Source: Spirosoma agri
Lineage (GTDB): Bacteria; Bacteroidota; Bacteroidia; Cytophagales; Spirosomataceae
DNA length: 64,000 nucleotides
Direction of reading: 5' to 3'
NCBI RefSeq assembly: GCF_010747415.1
Contig: NZ_JAAGNZ010000002.1
Span: 1,240,001 to 1,304,000 of the forward strand
Position numbers and translations under genes: made by a program. The notes under the pieces were generated by a model. It did no database searches. It was not told the DNA's origin and saw only the letters and a program-made list of their open reading frames with translations. The first letter of the stretch is position 1, and the number at the start of each line of letters is the position of its first letter. Of the stretch, positions 51,504 to 61,048 are shown piece by piece.

Positions 51504-53210
51504 TTATCTATCGTAATCCGTGTTTTGGGGGAAGAAGTTCGTCCAGCCTGTAGTCCAGTCGTCCGTTCCAAAAGCACCACGGAAAGTTGTGGGTGTGAAA
51601 AAGGAATTAGCCAGTTTTCCACCCGTCACCGCTCCTGTCAGCAAGGACGATCCCGATTGGGGCAAAAAGCCAGGTGTCGTAGCATTGAAATTATTGAGTC
51701 TCAGTGCTGTCAGATCCGACGATTGAACGATCTGATTCGCCCGGCCGCTAGTGGTAAAATAGGTAGTCGTCAGATCACTGGTCAGTACGCCATTCCCGAC
51801 AACTGGTGTCAGTACGTTCGCCAGGACAATACCCTGCAAATCGATCGTGTTGTTCGTCACGCCCGGAGTGGCACCTGTTGCACCCAGTGATACGCCTTCC
51901 GGATACCCATAGAGAAGCGAGTTATACACGGCGACCGCAGCGTTTCGGCGCAGGTACAGACCAGCCAGATAGGCCCCTGTGCCTTTAGCACTTTTATTGG
52001 TCGTGGGGGTGGTGCCGAACCCAAAGCTGCTCAGGTTAGCAAAAACGGGTGCCGTTTGCTGTAAGCCATTCGCCAGCACAACGGGCGTAACATCGGTCGT
52101 TGCGGTTGGGTCATAATTTTCCAGTTCCAGGCCGTTCGAACCCGATTGATCAGCCACGTCCGGATCGCGGACGGCTACGCCAAACTGTACGTTACCGACG
52201 TATCCCCAATCGGCGCTCCAGTCATCATCGAAACTACGGTAGGCAACCAGATTTTTCAGATTCGCTGTTCCGCCGAACCAGGCAAATGAATCGCTGCCAC
52301 TATAGGACACCTGAACGTGATCGATTACGGTTGAGTTACCCACGCCATACAGCGATAAACCACTGAGTCTGGTTGCAGACCCGGTGGGTTGAGCGGCTCC
52401 TGCATACTCAATCCGCACGTAGCGCAGCGTACCGGAATTGTCATTGAACTCCGCGTACCGTTCTACCGTGCCACGAACGCCACCTGGAAGTGCGGCTGTG
52501 CTGGTCGTATTCATCGCTGCTTTCCCGATCAGTACCAGTCCGCCCCAGTCACCATAGGCACGTTGACCCGCTGCCTTGGCAGAGGTGAAAACGATAGGTT
52601 GGCTAGCCGTTCCCTGCGCTATGATTTTAGCCCTGCGCTCGATGATCAGCGTGCCGGCCATGTTCTTTTTGTCCGGGTCCTGATCCGGGGCGGCTCCTTT
52701 GATAACCGTTCCCGCTTCAATGGTCAGCGTAAAATCGGCAGGTATGTAAACCAGTCCCTTCAGCAGGTAAATCTTGTCTCGGGTCCAGTTCTGATTGGCG
52801 AATGTCGTCCCTGAAATCTCCACGACGGGTTTGAGGGGAGCGACGTAGACGGTAAACGTACTTTGACTTTGGGCCGTTTGGCCGCCGGCCGTAACCGAGA
52901 CGGGGCCATTGGCCGCACCCGTGGGAACTACCACCACAATTTGTGTGTCCGTAACCGATACGATCGTAGCCACAACACCCCCGATGGTAACCGTGTTGCT
53001 GGTCGGGCTCGTGCCGAAGTTAGTCCCCCCGATGGCAATGGTACTGCCCACCGGAGCCGTAGCCGGACTGATACTGGTGATCGTTGTTACAGGCTGAGCC
53101 GGCGTTGGTGTTGGCGTAGGGTCGTCACCCCCTTTTTTACAACTAATGATGGCTGCCGTCAAGCTCATCAGCAGCAGCAGCACGGGCAACAGGTGTTTGA
53201 AACGTTTCAT
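51504..53210 (-). CDS. IPT/TIG-domain lipoprotein with a beta-helix-like body
   Basis: 568 residues from the ATG at 53210, which places a lipoprotein signal at the start (MKRFKHLLPVLLLLMSLTAAIISC); an ATG 22 codons upstream would overlap the next gene. A Thr-Pro linker is followed by one IPT/TIG domain (about 40-125; SISPATAPVGSTIAIGGTNFG). The rest has the motifs WTRDKIYLLKGLVYIPADFT, TIEAGTVIKG and YGDWGGLVLIGKA, as in Bacteroidetes cell-surface proteins often annotated as hypothetical or multidrug transporter by mistake. It probably sits on the outer membrane. The polysaccharide operon begins right upstream. Confidence 0.85.
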   Translation of the reverse strand: MKRFKHLLPVLLLLMSLTAAIISCKKGGDDPTPTPTPAQPVTTITSISPATAPVGSTIAIGGTNFGTSPTSNTVTIGGVVATIVSVTDTQIVVVVPTGAANGPVSVTAGGQTAQSQSTFTVYVAPLKPVVEISGTTFANQNWTRDKIYLLKGLVYIPADFTLTIEAGTVIKGAAPDQDPDKKNMAGTLIIERRAKIIAQGTASQPIVFTSAKAAGQRAYGDWGGLVLIGKAAMNTTSTAALPGGVRGTVERYAEFNDNSGTLRYVRIEYAGAAQPTGSATRLSGLSLYGVGNSTVIDHVQVSYSGSDSFAWFGGTANLKNLVAYRSFDDDWSADWGYVGNVQFGVAVRDPDVADQSGSNGLELENYDPTATTDVTPVVLANGLQQTAPVFANLSSFGFGTTPTTNKSAKGTGAYLAGLYLRRNAAVAVYNSLLYGYPEGVSLGATGATPGVTNNTIDLQGIVLANVLTPVVGNGVLTSDLTTTYFTTSGRANQIVQSSDLTALRLNNFNATTPGFLPQSGSSLLTGAVTGGKLANSFFTPTTFRGAFGTDDWTTGWTNFFPQNTDYDR

Positions 53211-53257
53211 AAATTTAGCGATTTGATGTTCAGAAGTTAGTCGTTTAAAATCAGGGT

Positions 53258-54904
53258 TTAGGATTGGAATACGCATTCCAGAATGCGATGTCCTTCAATG
53301 TTAATGGGCAATTGTCGGACAACACGTACCTGACCGTTTTCGATAAAATGTTCGATCTGGTAATTGCTGCTTTCGTCGATGACGTAGAAATGGGGCACCG
53401 AAGTCCGGTTGAATCCCTGCGACGGCAGGATGTTGCCTACGCCATATTTTTCCCGAACCGACTTCAGTATTTTGTGATGTACGGTCGCGTTAAGAATGTT
53501 GCCCTCCTGAGACGCTGTTTTCCAGTCGAGGAGATACCGAATCTGGGGCGTTTGATGATGAAACCAGATAGGTAGAAAGTAATCTGCCGTTTCGACGAAG
53601 ACAGGATACTGTTTGTCCAACTGTGGCAGATAGCTCAGCACCCCGCTCGGAAAAATGGCCGTTTTACGATTCTGATAAAACATAAACACCGCCAGCAACG
53701 CCATATACACCGGCAGTAATTTGACGCTCAGCGTGAACTGGCGTACACGCGCTGGTAAACGGGGCGCAAAAAAGTAGAACGCATACAAAAGTTGATAGAT
53801 CAGCAGGAGGTGCCCCGGCCAGAGGTAGCGACTGATAAAAACGGATGTATGAACCAACGTAACGGCCAGTGCGATCAAAATCGGGACGATGTATAGAAAT
53901 CCCGACAGTACGTAGAAGGTAAACGCTCGGTCATGTATAACCTGTTCATAACCAGCTCTCAACCGGGGTAGGGCGATGTAAAGCCATAAGCCTGCAATGA
54001 GTAAAAAGCGCAGGATGGAAATCACCGGTATCCGGCGTTCCAGTGTTGACGAAACGGTTGGCGCCAGTTCACCCACGGTGGCGAAAAACGACAGGAATGT
54101 TGGCAACGGAATCCAGGAGTGTGGTTTTCCCGCTTCGGTCTGAATGGCAAAGCTTGGATACCAGACTAGTAACCATATCAGGGCAATTAACCCGTGAGCG
54201 CCCAGCACCCACCAATACTTTCGGTTCTTCGACCAGAGTAGCAACCCGGCAACGAAAGCACCCGAAGAGGCAGCGTAGAACAACCCAAAATTGTGAGTGA
54301 ACACTAGCAGTATACCCAACAACACAAAGCCGATCAACCACTTGGTCTGACTCGGCGATTGCATAAGCCGGTGCAGAACCATGAAATAGCCGAGGCTGAT
54401 CAGCAGAAAGAGCGAATAACCCCGAATCTGCGTCGAGAGGGTCAGGTTCAGGTACGTGAAGGCAACAATGAGCGTAATGAAAACAAAATTCGTGATTGGT
54501 TTGCCAATCAGGGTCGACGTATTGCGGTAGAACAGGGCAATTGTACCGGCGAAAATAACGACGGAAACGGCCCGTAAAAATTGCGGGTTCATACTGATCG
54601 TATGACCAATGAACCAATAGAGGTTGACAAACAGGGGCGGATTTGCATCCATACCACTCACGACCGCATCGTTCAGGTGCGCTACGGACGGATCAGAAAC
54701 AAGCAGGTAGCTCAGTACTTCGTCCATCCACAGCCACGATTCCTTGAAAAATAACGACGCAATGATGCTTCCGGACAGAAGTATCATCAGGGTCACGCTG
54801 AGCACTATGATTTGTTTTTTCTGTTGTCCCATTCCCGCAATTTTTTGGTACTCCTCGTATGTGTCAAAAGGGACAGGTGCAGCTGACCCGCCTTTTGTTA
54901 CCAT
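53258..54904 (-). CDS. GT39-like polytopic glycosyltransferase
   Basis: 548 residues with about ten to twelve membrane helices. The first loop has the acidic motif ESWLWMDEVLSYL and later MDANPPLFVNLYW, the DE and D-x2-PPL pattern of GT39/ArnT/PMT-type (GT-C) transferases that use polyprenyl-phosphate sugars. A soluble C-terminal domain of about 150 residues follows. Its start overlaps the stop of the upstream GT4 gene by seven bases, so it is translationally coupled to the operon. The donor and acceptor are unknown. Confidence 0.8.
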   Translation of the reverse strand: MVTKGGSAAPVPFDTYEEYQKIAGMGQQKKQIIVLSVTLMILLSGSIIASLFFKESWLWMDEVLSYLLVSDPSVAHLNDAVVSGMDANPPLFVNLYWFIGHTISMNPQFLRAVSVVIFAGTIALFYRNTSTLIGKPITNFVFITLIVAFTYLNLTLSTQIRGYSLFLLISLGYFMVLHRLMQSPSQTKWLIGFVLLGILLVFTHNFGLFYAASSGAFVAGLLLWSKNRKYWWVLGAHGLIALIWLLVWYPSFAIQTEAGKPHSWIPLPTFLSFFATVGELAPTVSSTLERRIPVISILRFLLIAGLWLYIALPRLRAGYEQVIHDRAFTFYVLSGFLYIVPILIALAVTLVHTSVFISRYLWPGHLLLIYQLLYAFYFFAPRLPARVRQFTLSVKLLPVYMALLAVFMFYQNRKTAIFPSGVLSYLPQLDKQYPVFVETADYFLPIWFHHQTPQIRYLLDWKTASQEGNILNATVHHKILKSVREKYGVGNILPSQGFNRTSVPHFYVIDESSNYQIEHFIENGQVRVVRQLPINIEGHRILECVFQS

Positions 54905-56169
54905 TCTTCAATCGGGCTGGTCGCGTCAGCCCGGTCAACGTTCGGCTTAGCCAGTGACTGGTAGTATTTCTGAACCAGACGGCTTATTTTCAACTCCCAC
55001 CGCTGATTTTGAGCGAACCGAAAGGCGTTTTGGCCCATGTCAATTCGTTTGGCTTCGTTGTGGTACATCCATTCGATGGCTTCTGCCAGACCAGTTGCAA
55101 CGGTTTCTGGCTCCGTTACCGGAACCCGGATTCCGGTCGATTGATCGACCAGTTCGGCCTGACCGTGCAGATGGAGTGTAACCACCGGCAGCGAGTAGGC
55201 CATTGCTTCCATGAGCTGAGCCGGACCCGTGTCGCGCAAGCTGGTGAACAGGAACACATCCGCCTGTCGGTAGTAGTGTTTGACCTGTTCGTAATTGACC
55301 TGGCCAACCCATGTAACCCGGTTCTCCAACTTGTAATGGGCAATGTACTCGGGTACATATTGGCCCATCTCCCCGTCGCCAACGATGGTTAGGTGGACAG
55401 GTATGTTGGGGTCTACTTTGCTGAGTCCATGCAGCGAAAGCTCCAGCGCTTTGCGGGGCATCAGCCGTCCGACCCACACGAGTTGCAGGGTGTTGTGGGC
55501 GGTACGGTGGATTGGCTCCGCCGGAACAAAATACTGCCCAACCCCACCGAATGCATTCTCAACACCTTCTGTCCGACCAAGGGCACGCACCATCTGGCGG
55601 GTATCTTCATTCCAGGTCAGTACATAGTTGGCGTGTCGTATCGACTCGTAGCAACCAGGGTTGAACCGGAGCATGAGCGAACTCACAATCGACCGCATCT
55701 TTTCCTTCACCCAATATTGTTTGAAGTAACCCCGCATGGAATCAGGGGCTTCCTGCCCACCACCAACGGGACCGTAAATGAAGGGGCGCTTCAGTTTATA
55801 GAGAAAACTACCCAGTTGAAGACTGGTGTAGCTAACGTGGTGTATGATGTCGAATGCGTGTTTTTTATCAAGACGCATCGCTACTTTCATCGCGGCCCAT
55901 TGCCAGTAGAGGTAGTGAAAATACAGGCCAATCAGTCCTTTGGTGTAGGCTTTATCGACCCACTTAGGCACGGTAACGAAGGCAAAGGTGAGGTTTGGAT
56001 GCGGAAACTCCCGAAGCTTTTGCTCAATGCTCGCTTTGCCAACGTCGCGGGTCAGGCAATAGACTTCATAGCCCTGCTGGCTAATGAGTGACGAATAGTA
56101 CCAACCGTTTCCTTCCTCTGACCCCCGATCCGGGATGCAGGCATATGCTGAGACTAATACTTTTTTCAT
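54898..56169 (-). CDS. Glycosyltransferase family 4
   Basis: 423 residues. N-terminal MKKVLVSAYACIPDRGSEEGNGWYY and the HHVSY/GPVGGG motif (FIYGPVGGGQEAP), then the C-terminal Rossmann domain with LVWVGRLMPRKALELSLHGL and RDTGPAQLMEAMAYSLPVVT ... GQAELVDQSTG (E-x7-E type). A GT-B retaining enzyme that uses a nucleotide sugar, cytoplasmic. It has a close paralog in the same operon (58.9-60.2 kb); the two share the same start and domain order. The GMC oxidoreductase gene lies 58 bases upstream. Confidence 0.92.
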   Translation of the reverse strand: MKKVLVSAYACIPDRGSEEGNGWYYSSLISQQGYEVYCLTRDVGKASIEQKLREFPHPNLTFAFVTVPKWVDKAYTKGLIGLYFHYLYWQWAAMKVAMRLDKKHAFDIIHHVSYTSLQLGSFLYKLKRPFIYGPVGGGQEAPDSMRGYFKQYWVKEKMRSIVSSLMLRFNPGCYESIRHANYVLTWNEDTRQMVRALGRTEGVENAFGGVGQYFVPAEPIHRTAHNTLQLVWVGRLMPRKALELSLHGLSKVDPNIPVHLTIVGDGEMGQYVPEYIAHYKLENRVTWVGQVNYEQVKHYYRQADVFLFTSLRDTGPAQLMEAMAYSLPVVTLHLHGQAELVDQSTGIRVPVTEPETVATGLAEAIEWMYHNEAKRIDMGQNAFRFAQNQRWELKISRLVQKYYQSLAKPNVDRADATSPIEEW

Positions 56170-56227
56170 AACGAGGGTAGGGAGATCCAGATTTTTGGCT
56201 ATAATCTGGTTAAGCTAAACACAAGCG

Positions 56228-57934
56228 TTAAGCTCGTTCATTTATGGCCAGTTCAGGCGTTGGTTTACGGTCGATCCGGGATTTCAGGTGATCGGCCAGA
56301 AGCAGCGCGTGAGCAACAATGGTGAACGTCGGATTGGCGTGACCACCCGTAGGAAACACCGAAGCCCCCGCTACATACAGGTTTGATAGACCATAAACCT
56401 TAGCATTGCGGTCAACGACACCCGTTTCCGGATCGTCGGACATGCGGGTCGTGCCAATGTGGTGCGCTCCTGAATTGAACGTGCGCAACGATTTGGTAAG
56501 ATAGTCCCGTAAACCTTCTTCTGAATACAGCACTTCACCGAGATTCTTCTGCCTGAAATTGTCGATAAACAGCGTATGGGCCGCAACGACCGACTCGACA
56601 TCCGCTTCCAGAAAAGCAATGCTGACCTCGGCCCTTGGAACACCAAATGCATCTTTTTCCGTCGCGGACAGGTATACCCGGCTGTCCCGATTAGGAGCCT
56701 GCTCGGTTTGGAAATACAGCCCCCAGTATTTTGAATTCTTTGCCGGGAGAATATAAGGAAGCCGACGCTTGGCCATGCGTTTCAGACTCAGCCGAATCAG
56801 GTCGGGCAGTTGAGACAGGCCGTTCGTCGCAATGTTGACGGCATGCTCTTTGATCGATGGTAACACCTGCTTTGCCTTACTGAAAATAGCTCGGGCCGAT
56901 CGCTGACTGGCAATCGACAACAAGCCTTTGACGACGTAGCGTGATGAAAACAAGACATCTCTATGTCCTTCAATACTATTGGATAAGTAGAGAAAAAAGA
57001 TCGAATTCAACAGTTTGTGAGCTTCCTGGGCTTTCTCGGGTATCCACCACCGCCGACGGCAGTAAACACCTTCGGCATCACGCTCAAAATCAGACAAGAA
57101 CGTTTCTCGGTTGGCCGGATCGACTTCAGCGTAAACGCCTTTCAAATGCGCCATGTAATACCGGCCAACGTTGTCGTGCTGATTGCCCAGCCCGGTTGGG
57201 AACTGCGCACTGGTCGACGCCAGCAGGAGTCGTGGGTTCTCAATGCCGCCCGCTGCCAGCACGAAGGTGTTGGCCTGGATGGAAATTGGCGATCCGCCCA
57301 TTGACACATCCGCCGTCGATACTTGGTCGCTGCCATCCAGTGTATTCAGCCTGATCACCTGCGCGTCAAGCAGCACCTGAATCGTTTTGCTGCGTTCCAG
57401 TTCTGACCGGTACGTTTTGGCAAAGTTGACGGGCGGACTCCAGCGCTCAAGCGGAGAGGAGATGAATTCTTCCGAATCCAGTCCCGGAATGATTTCACGC
57501 GGATTCGCCGGGAAAGCCGTATGTGCGTCGAAGTCGTAATCGCCGATCTGACAGAGTTCGGCGGCTTGTTTATAGTACGGGTCCAGTGTCTCGAACGAAA
57601 AAGGCCAGCCACTATCGGGCACCCACGACCGTTTTTTGAAGTCGATCGGTTCAAACGGGATGCACCGACCACCCCAGGCTGCCGATGTGCCACCAAACTG
57701 CCGACGGCGGTTTTCTTCGAGTGGCTCGTGCGATCCTGCCTGCGACACAACACCCCGGTTCAGATCCTGATTGCCCACCGTCTCGGACCAGCCACCCCCC
57801 GACACAACAATAATGTTGCACGGGGAAGAAGACAAACTGAGTGCCATTGAGATAGCCGCCGGACCACTGCCAATAATGCAGATGTCGGTCGTCAATACCT
57901 GTCCCGGTTGATAGTTGTTCTTCGTGACGATCAT
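56228..57934 (-). CDS. GMC-family FAD oxidoreductase
   Basis: 568 residues. FAD motif CIIGSGPAAISMALSL (near 20-35), then QFGGTSAAWGGRCIPFEP, and the C-terminal GMC signature GAHHIGTTRMSDDPETGVVD followed by NLYVAGASVFPTGGHANPTFT, with the catalytic His in HANPTF. It oxidises an alcohol to a ketone or aldehyde. The start overlaps the end of the aldo/keto reductase gene by four bases (ATGA), so the two are translationally coupled. In a sugar-polymer operon the likely substrate is a sugar hydroxyl. No signal peptide, so cytoplasmic. Confidence 0.92.
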   Translation of the reverse strand: MIVTKNNYQPGQVLTTDICIIGSGPAAISMALSLSSSPCNIIVVSGGGWSETVGNQDLNRGVVSQAGSHEPLEENRRRQFGGTSAAWGGRCIPFEPIDFKKRSWVPDSGWPFSFETLDPYYKQAAELCQIGDYDFDAHTAFPANPREIIPGLDSEEFISSPLERWSPPVNFAKTYRSELERSKTIQVLLDAQVIRLNTLDGSDQVSTADVSMGGSPISIQANTFVLAAGGIENPRLLLASTSAQFPTGLGNQHDNVGRYYMAHLKGVYAEVDPANRETFLSDFERDAEGVYCRRRWWIPEKAQEAHKLLNSIFFLYLSNSIEGHRDVLFSSRYVVKGLLSIASQRSARAIFSKAKQVLPSIKEHAVNIATNGLSQLPDLIRLSLKRMAKRRLPYILPAKNSKYWGLYFQTEQAPNRDSRVYLSATEKDAFGVPRAEVSIAFLEADVESVVAAHTLFIDNFRQKNLGEVLYSEEGLRDYLTKSLRTFNSGAHHIGTTRMSDDPETGVVDRNAKVYGLSNLYVAGASVFPTGGHANPTFTIVAHALLLADHLKSRIDRKPTPELAINERA

Positions 57935-58818
57935 GCGAGTAGTTTGTTGATGATGGGAAGGTGTTTCGCCAGCGGTTTCGTGTAATGCAGCGCACCCATA
58001 TTGTGCTCCAAGTGAGCCAGATCACTTGTTCCAAAGAGCGCTACGTTAATGTTTTTGTCAACCAGCACAGCGGCAATCAGTAGTTGAGCCAGCGAAATGT
58101 CAGCCAGCCCCTCTAACCGCCGAATTTCGTCAGCCTTCAGTTCGAACTTGCTTTGCAGCGATTTATAAGGCCGCAGCACCTGATTGGCCAGCACCGGAAC
58201 GTGGTTGGCCTGGCAGAGCTTGATGATCTCGTCTGATTCGGTGCCGGTCCAGCAGGCCGACGTTTGCACGAACTGAACCTGTCCGCTCCGAATCCCTTCC
58301 TCGACTACCCGATAATCGCTGGTCGAAACGCCGGTATACCGGGCCAGTCCCTGCTGACGGATTTTCTGTAAGCCATCCCACGAATCGGCGTCGGCCAGAT
58401 CCGTCCAGACCGGCTCGTGGAGCAGGAAACCGTCAGCCGCGTCAACGCCCAATCGTCGGTTACTTTTTTGGAGACTATCGATCAGGTAAGCCGCTGTATA
58501 ATTCTTTTTCGATCCTGTTTTCTGCTTTACTTTCTTTGCAAGCTGATTCAGGGGCGAGAGCCAGCCCGGTGCGTGAACACACGGTAAACCCGCCTTGGTA
58601 ACAACGAAGAACGGTGCACCGCTGGCCTTCATCCCTTTGCGAATAAGCCGCTCAGCATCACCGGAACCGTAGTAGTTAGACGTGTCGATCAGGTTCAGGT
58701 GATGCGAAGAGGCTACCTTCAGAAAATCACTGAACGATTCCGGCGACAACCGGCTGCCGAGTGATCCCACCCGGCTGGTGCCAATACCAAGTTGCGAAAG
58801 TTGATCCAGCGTAATCAT
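57931..58818 (-). CDS. Aldo/keto reductase
   Basis: 295 residues, TIM-barrel aldo/keto reductase: LGIGTSRVGSLG, NLIDTSNYYGSGDAERLIRKG (Asp and Tyr of the catalytic tetrad), VVTKAGLP (Lys), GFLLHEP (His). NADP(H)-binding parts are at the C-terminus (AQLLIAAVLVDKNINVALFGTS). It lies between a GT4 gene and the GMC oxidoreductase, sharing a four-base overlap with the latter. The pair could oxidise and re-reduce the same sugar carbon. Confidence 0.9.
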   Translation of the reverse strand: MITLDQLSQLGIGTSRVGSLGSRLSPESFSDFLKVASSHHLNLIDTSNYYGSGDAERLIRKGMKASGAPFFVVTKAGLPCVHAPGWLSPLNQLAKKVKQKTGSKKNYTAAYLIDSLQKSNRRLGVDAADGFLLHEPVWTDLADADSWDGLQKIRQQGLARYTGVSTSDYRVVEEGIRSGQVQFVQTSACWTGTESDEIIKLCQANHVPVLANQVLRPYKSLQSKFELKADEIRRLEGLADISLAQLLIAAVLVDKNINVALFGTSDLAHLEHNMGALHYTKPLAKHLPIINKLLA

Positions 58819-58866
58819 AGGGAAATCGTTCGTGATGAGTAAAATCTGATCCGGTTAAGGGTATGT

Positions 58867-60159
58867 TCAATGGTTCGTTTTGGGCATGACAGCTGGTTCA
58901 CTGACCAGTTCTGTCGGCAATAGGGGGGGATATAGCTCGTCGATGAACGTTCTGATTTTTGTCTCCCACAGTTGCGATTTGGCAAATGCGTAACCCGCCC
59001 GGCCCATTGCCAGCCGCTCGTCGGGGTGCGCATACATCCACTCGATAGCGCGGGCCAGATCAGCAACCACCTGCTCCGGCGTCGTTACCGAAACCCGGAT
59101 TCCCGTTTTCTCATCGACCAGTTCCGCCTGGCCGTGCAGGTTTAACGTGACGACCGGCAGCGAATACGCCATCGCTTCCAGCAACTGGTGCGGGCACGAA
59201 TCGCGCAGGCTCGTAAAGAAAAACACGTCCGATTTCCGGTAGAAATCCCGTACGGTATCGTAGCTGACGTGACCTGCCCAGTTAATCCGGTCGGCTACGC
59301 CATACTGCTCGATGTAACGGGGAACGTCCTCCGCCATCTCGCCTTTACCACCCACAATGGTCAGCGTGATGGGGAGTGATGGGTCGACTTTACTCAATGC
59401 CTGGATGGTTAATTCCAACGCTTTCCGGGGTAGTAAACGACCCACCCACAGTAAATTCAATGGTCCACCCGTCATGGAGTCGTTTCCTCGACGGTCAACT
59501 GGTTCGTTGGGTAGAAATGAGGTGCTAAGACCGGCATCCCAGATTCGGCTGAGGGGTTTCGTCGGACGTAGTTTTCGCACCAGCCGGAAGGTATCCTGAT
59601 TGGTTACCACGACCTGATCCGCCACCCGTAGCGTCCGAAAATAGGCAGGATTGACGTATTGCAATACGGTTCCGACCATATCCCGCATCCATTCCCGGCT
59701 CCAGTATTTACCGAAATAGTGCTTGAATGCTTTGGGTGCTCGCTGGCCACCACCCACGGGTCCGAACACGAACGGTTTTTTCAACCGGTACATAAAACTG
59801 CCCAGTTGTACACTCCCGTAGGTTACATGATGCACCAGGTCGAATGTATGCTGCCGGTCGAGCTGCATGCCCATGTTAGATGCCGTCCACTGCCAGTACA
59901 AGTAGTGAAAATACATGCCGATCAGGCCCTTTTTCAGGAACGCATCGACCCAGGCAGGAACGGTCACATAATGAACCGTCAGGTTCGGAAAATAGCCGTC
60001 TGCCAAAATCGGATCGATACCGTCGCGCCCATCTTTTAGGGTCAGGCAATGTACTTCCAATCCATTCTGGCTGAGTGTCGTGGCATACGTCCAGCCTGTG
60101 GCTTGTTCTGATCCGTGATTCGGAATGCAGGCATACGCCGATAACAGCATTTTTTTCAT
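58867..60159 (-). CDS. Glycosyltransferase family 4 (paralog)
   Basis: 430 residues. Same architecture as the GT4 at 54.9-56.2 kb: MKKMLLSAYACIPNHGSEQATGW, FVFGPVGGGQRAP, LLWVGRLLPRKALELTIQAL, RDSCPHQLLEAMAYSLPVVTLNLHGQAELVDEKTG. The two differ throughout, so this is an old duplication with probably different acceptors. It is followed after 48 bases by the aldo/keto reductase gene and preceded by the GT2 gene with a four-base gap. Confidence 0.92.
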   Translation of the reverse strand: MKKMLLSAYACIPNHGSEQATGWTYATTLSQNGLEVHCLTLKDGRDGIDPILADGYFPNLTVHYVTVPAWVDAFLKKGLIGMYFHYLYWQWTASNMGMQLDRQHTFDLVHHVTYGSVQLGSFMYRLKKPFVFGPVGGGQRAPKAFKHYFGKYWSREWMRDMVGTVLQYVNPAYFRTLRVADQVVVTNQDTFRLVRKLRPTKPLSRIWDAGLSTSFLPNEPVDRRGNDSMTGGPLNLLWVGRLLPRKALELTIQALSKVDPSLPITLTIVGGKGEMAEDVPRYIEQYGVADRINWAGHVSYDTVRDFYRKSDVFFFTSLRDSCPHQLLEAMAYSLPVVTLNLHGQAELVDEKTGIRVSVTTPEQVVADLARAIEWMYAHPDERLAMGRAGYAFAKSQLWETKIRTFIDELYPPLLPTELVSEPAVMPKTNH

Positions 60160-60163
60160 GGTG

Positions 60164-61048
60164 CTACAGCGGTTTCATGATTCTGACCTTTCTCAACAAA
60201 AAACCTGTACAGATGCGTCCGATGTCGCACAGAAAGTAAATGACCTTCGTTTTGGAATGCGCGATGGCGAAGTTGTAGCGTACTTTCAGGTACGTCGGCG
60301 ACTTGATCGACGTAAAGCCTTTGAGGAATTCGCGCAGACTCACCTGACGCTCAACCTGAATGCCCGTGGCTTCGGTATACTCGTACACCAGACTTGCCAC
60401 GTTGACGATCAGCCGATAACCGGCTTTACGCGCCCGTACCGAAAACTCGATGTCGGACATGTAGTGGATGTAATTCTTCGAGTCATATAGTCCGACTGCT
60501 TCGAATACCTCCATCGGAATCAGCGTTCCCCGGCCCGGCAGCGACTGCGACTCCACGTAAGTTACCTTACTAACCAGTTCCCGGTAGTTGTAGTGATAAT
60601 CTTCGGCCAGGTGGCGTCCACCGGCTGTGTATAGTTCGAAAGATGCCCCGGCGTATTCGAGCTTTTCGGGGTTGTTGCTATCGACACTAACCGAGCCAAT
60701 CAGACAGGGTTTATGTTTGCGATAGGCATCCAGCATGGTTTGCAGATACGCCGGTTCGACACGGGTGTCATCGTTGAGCGTCAGCACGAAATTCTCCTGC
60801 CGTTTGTCCAGGTTTTGCTGCGCATACCGAACCCCCCAGTTTGTGGCTTCTGTCCACCACAGGTTACCGTCGCCCGTGAGGACAACGGCGTCCGGGTATT
60901 CTTCCCGAATCATTGCCGCGGTGCCATCCGTTGAGCCATCGTCAACGACGATGATCTTGAAATTACGGTACGTCTGAACAGATAGACACGCCAAACATTG
61001 ACGGGTATATTCCTTTCGGTTATGAACAGGTATAACAATGTTAATCAT
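60164..61048 (-). CDS. Glycosyltransferase family 2
   Basis: 294 residues, GT-A fold: VIPVHNRKEYTRQCLACLSVQTY, VVDDGSTDGTAAMI, GNLWWTEATNWGVRYA and the metal motif in LTLNDDTRVEPAYL. It resembles rhamnosyl- and galactosyltransferase-like GT2 enzymes (GDGNLWWTEATNWG is typical of that group). A short amphipathic C-terminal helix may touch the membrane. Its start overlaps the upstream polymerase gene by four bases. Confidence 0.93.
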   Translation of the reverse strand: MINIVIPVHNRKEYTRQCLACLSVQTYRNFKIIVVDDGSTDGTAAMIREEYPDAVVLTGDGNLWWTEATNWGVRYAQQNLDKRQENFVLTLNDDTRVEPAYLQTMLDAYRKHKPCLIGSVSVDSNNPEKLEYAGASFELYTAGGRHLAEDYHYNYRELVSKVTYVESQSLPGRGTLIPMEVFEAVGLYDSKNYIHYMSDIEFSVRARKAGYRLIVNVASLVYEYTEATGIQVERQVSLREFLKGFTSIKSPTYLKVRYNFAIAHSKTKVIYFLCDIGRICTGFLLRKVRIMKPL

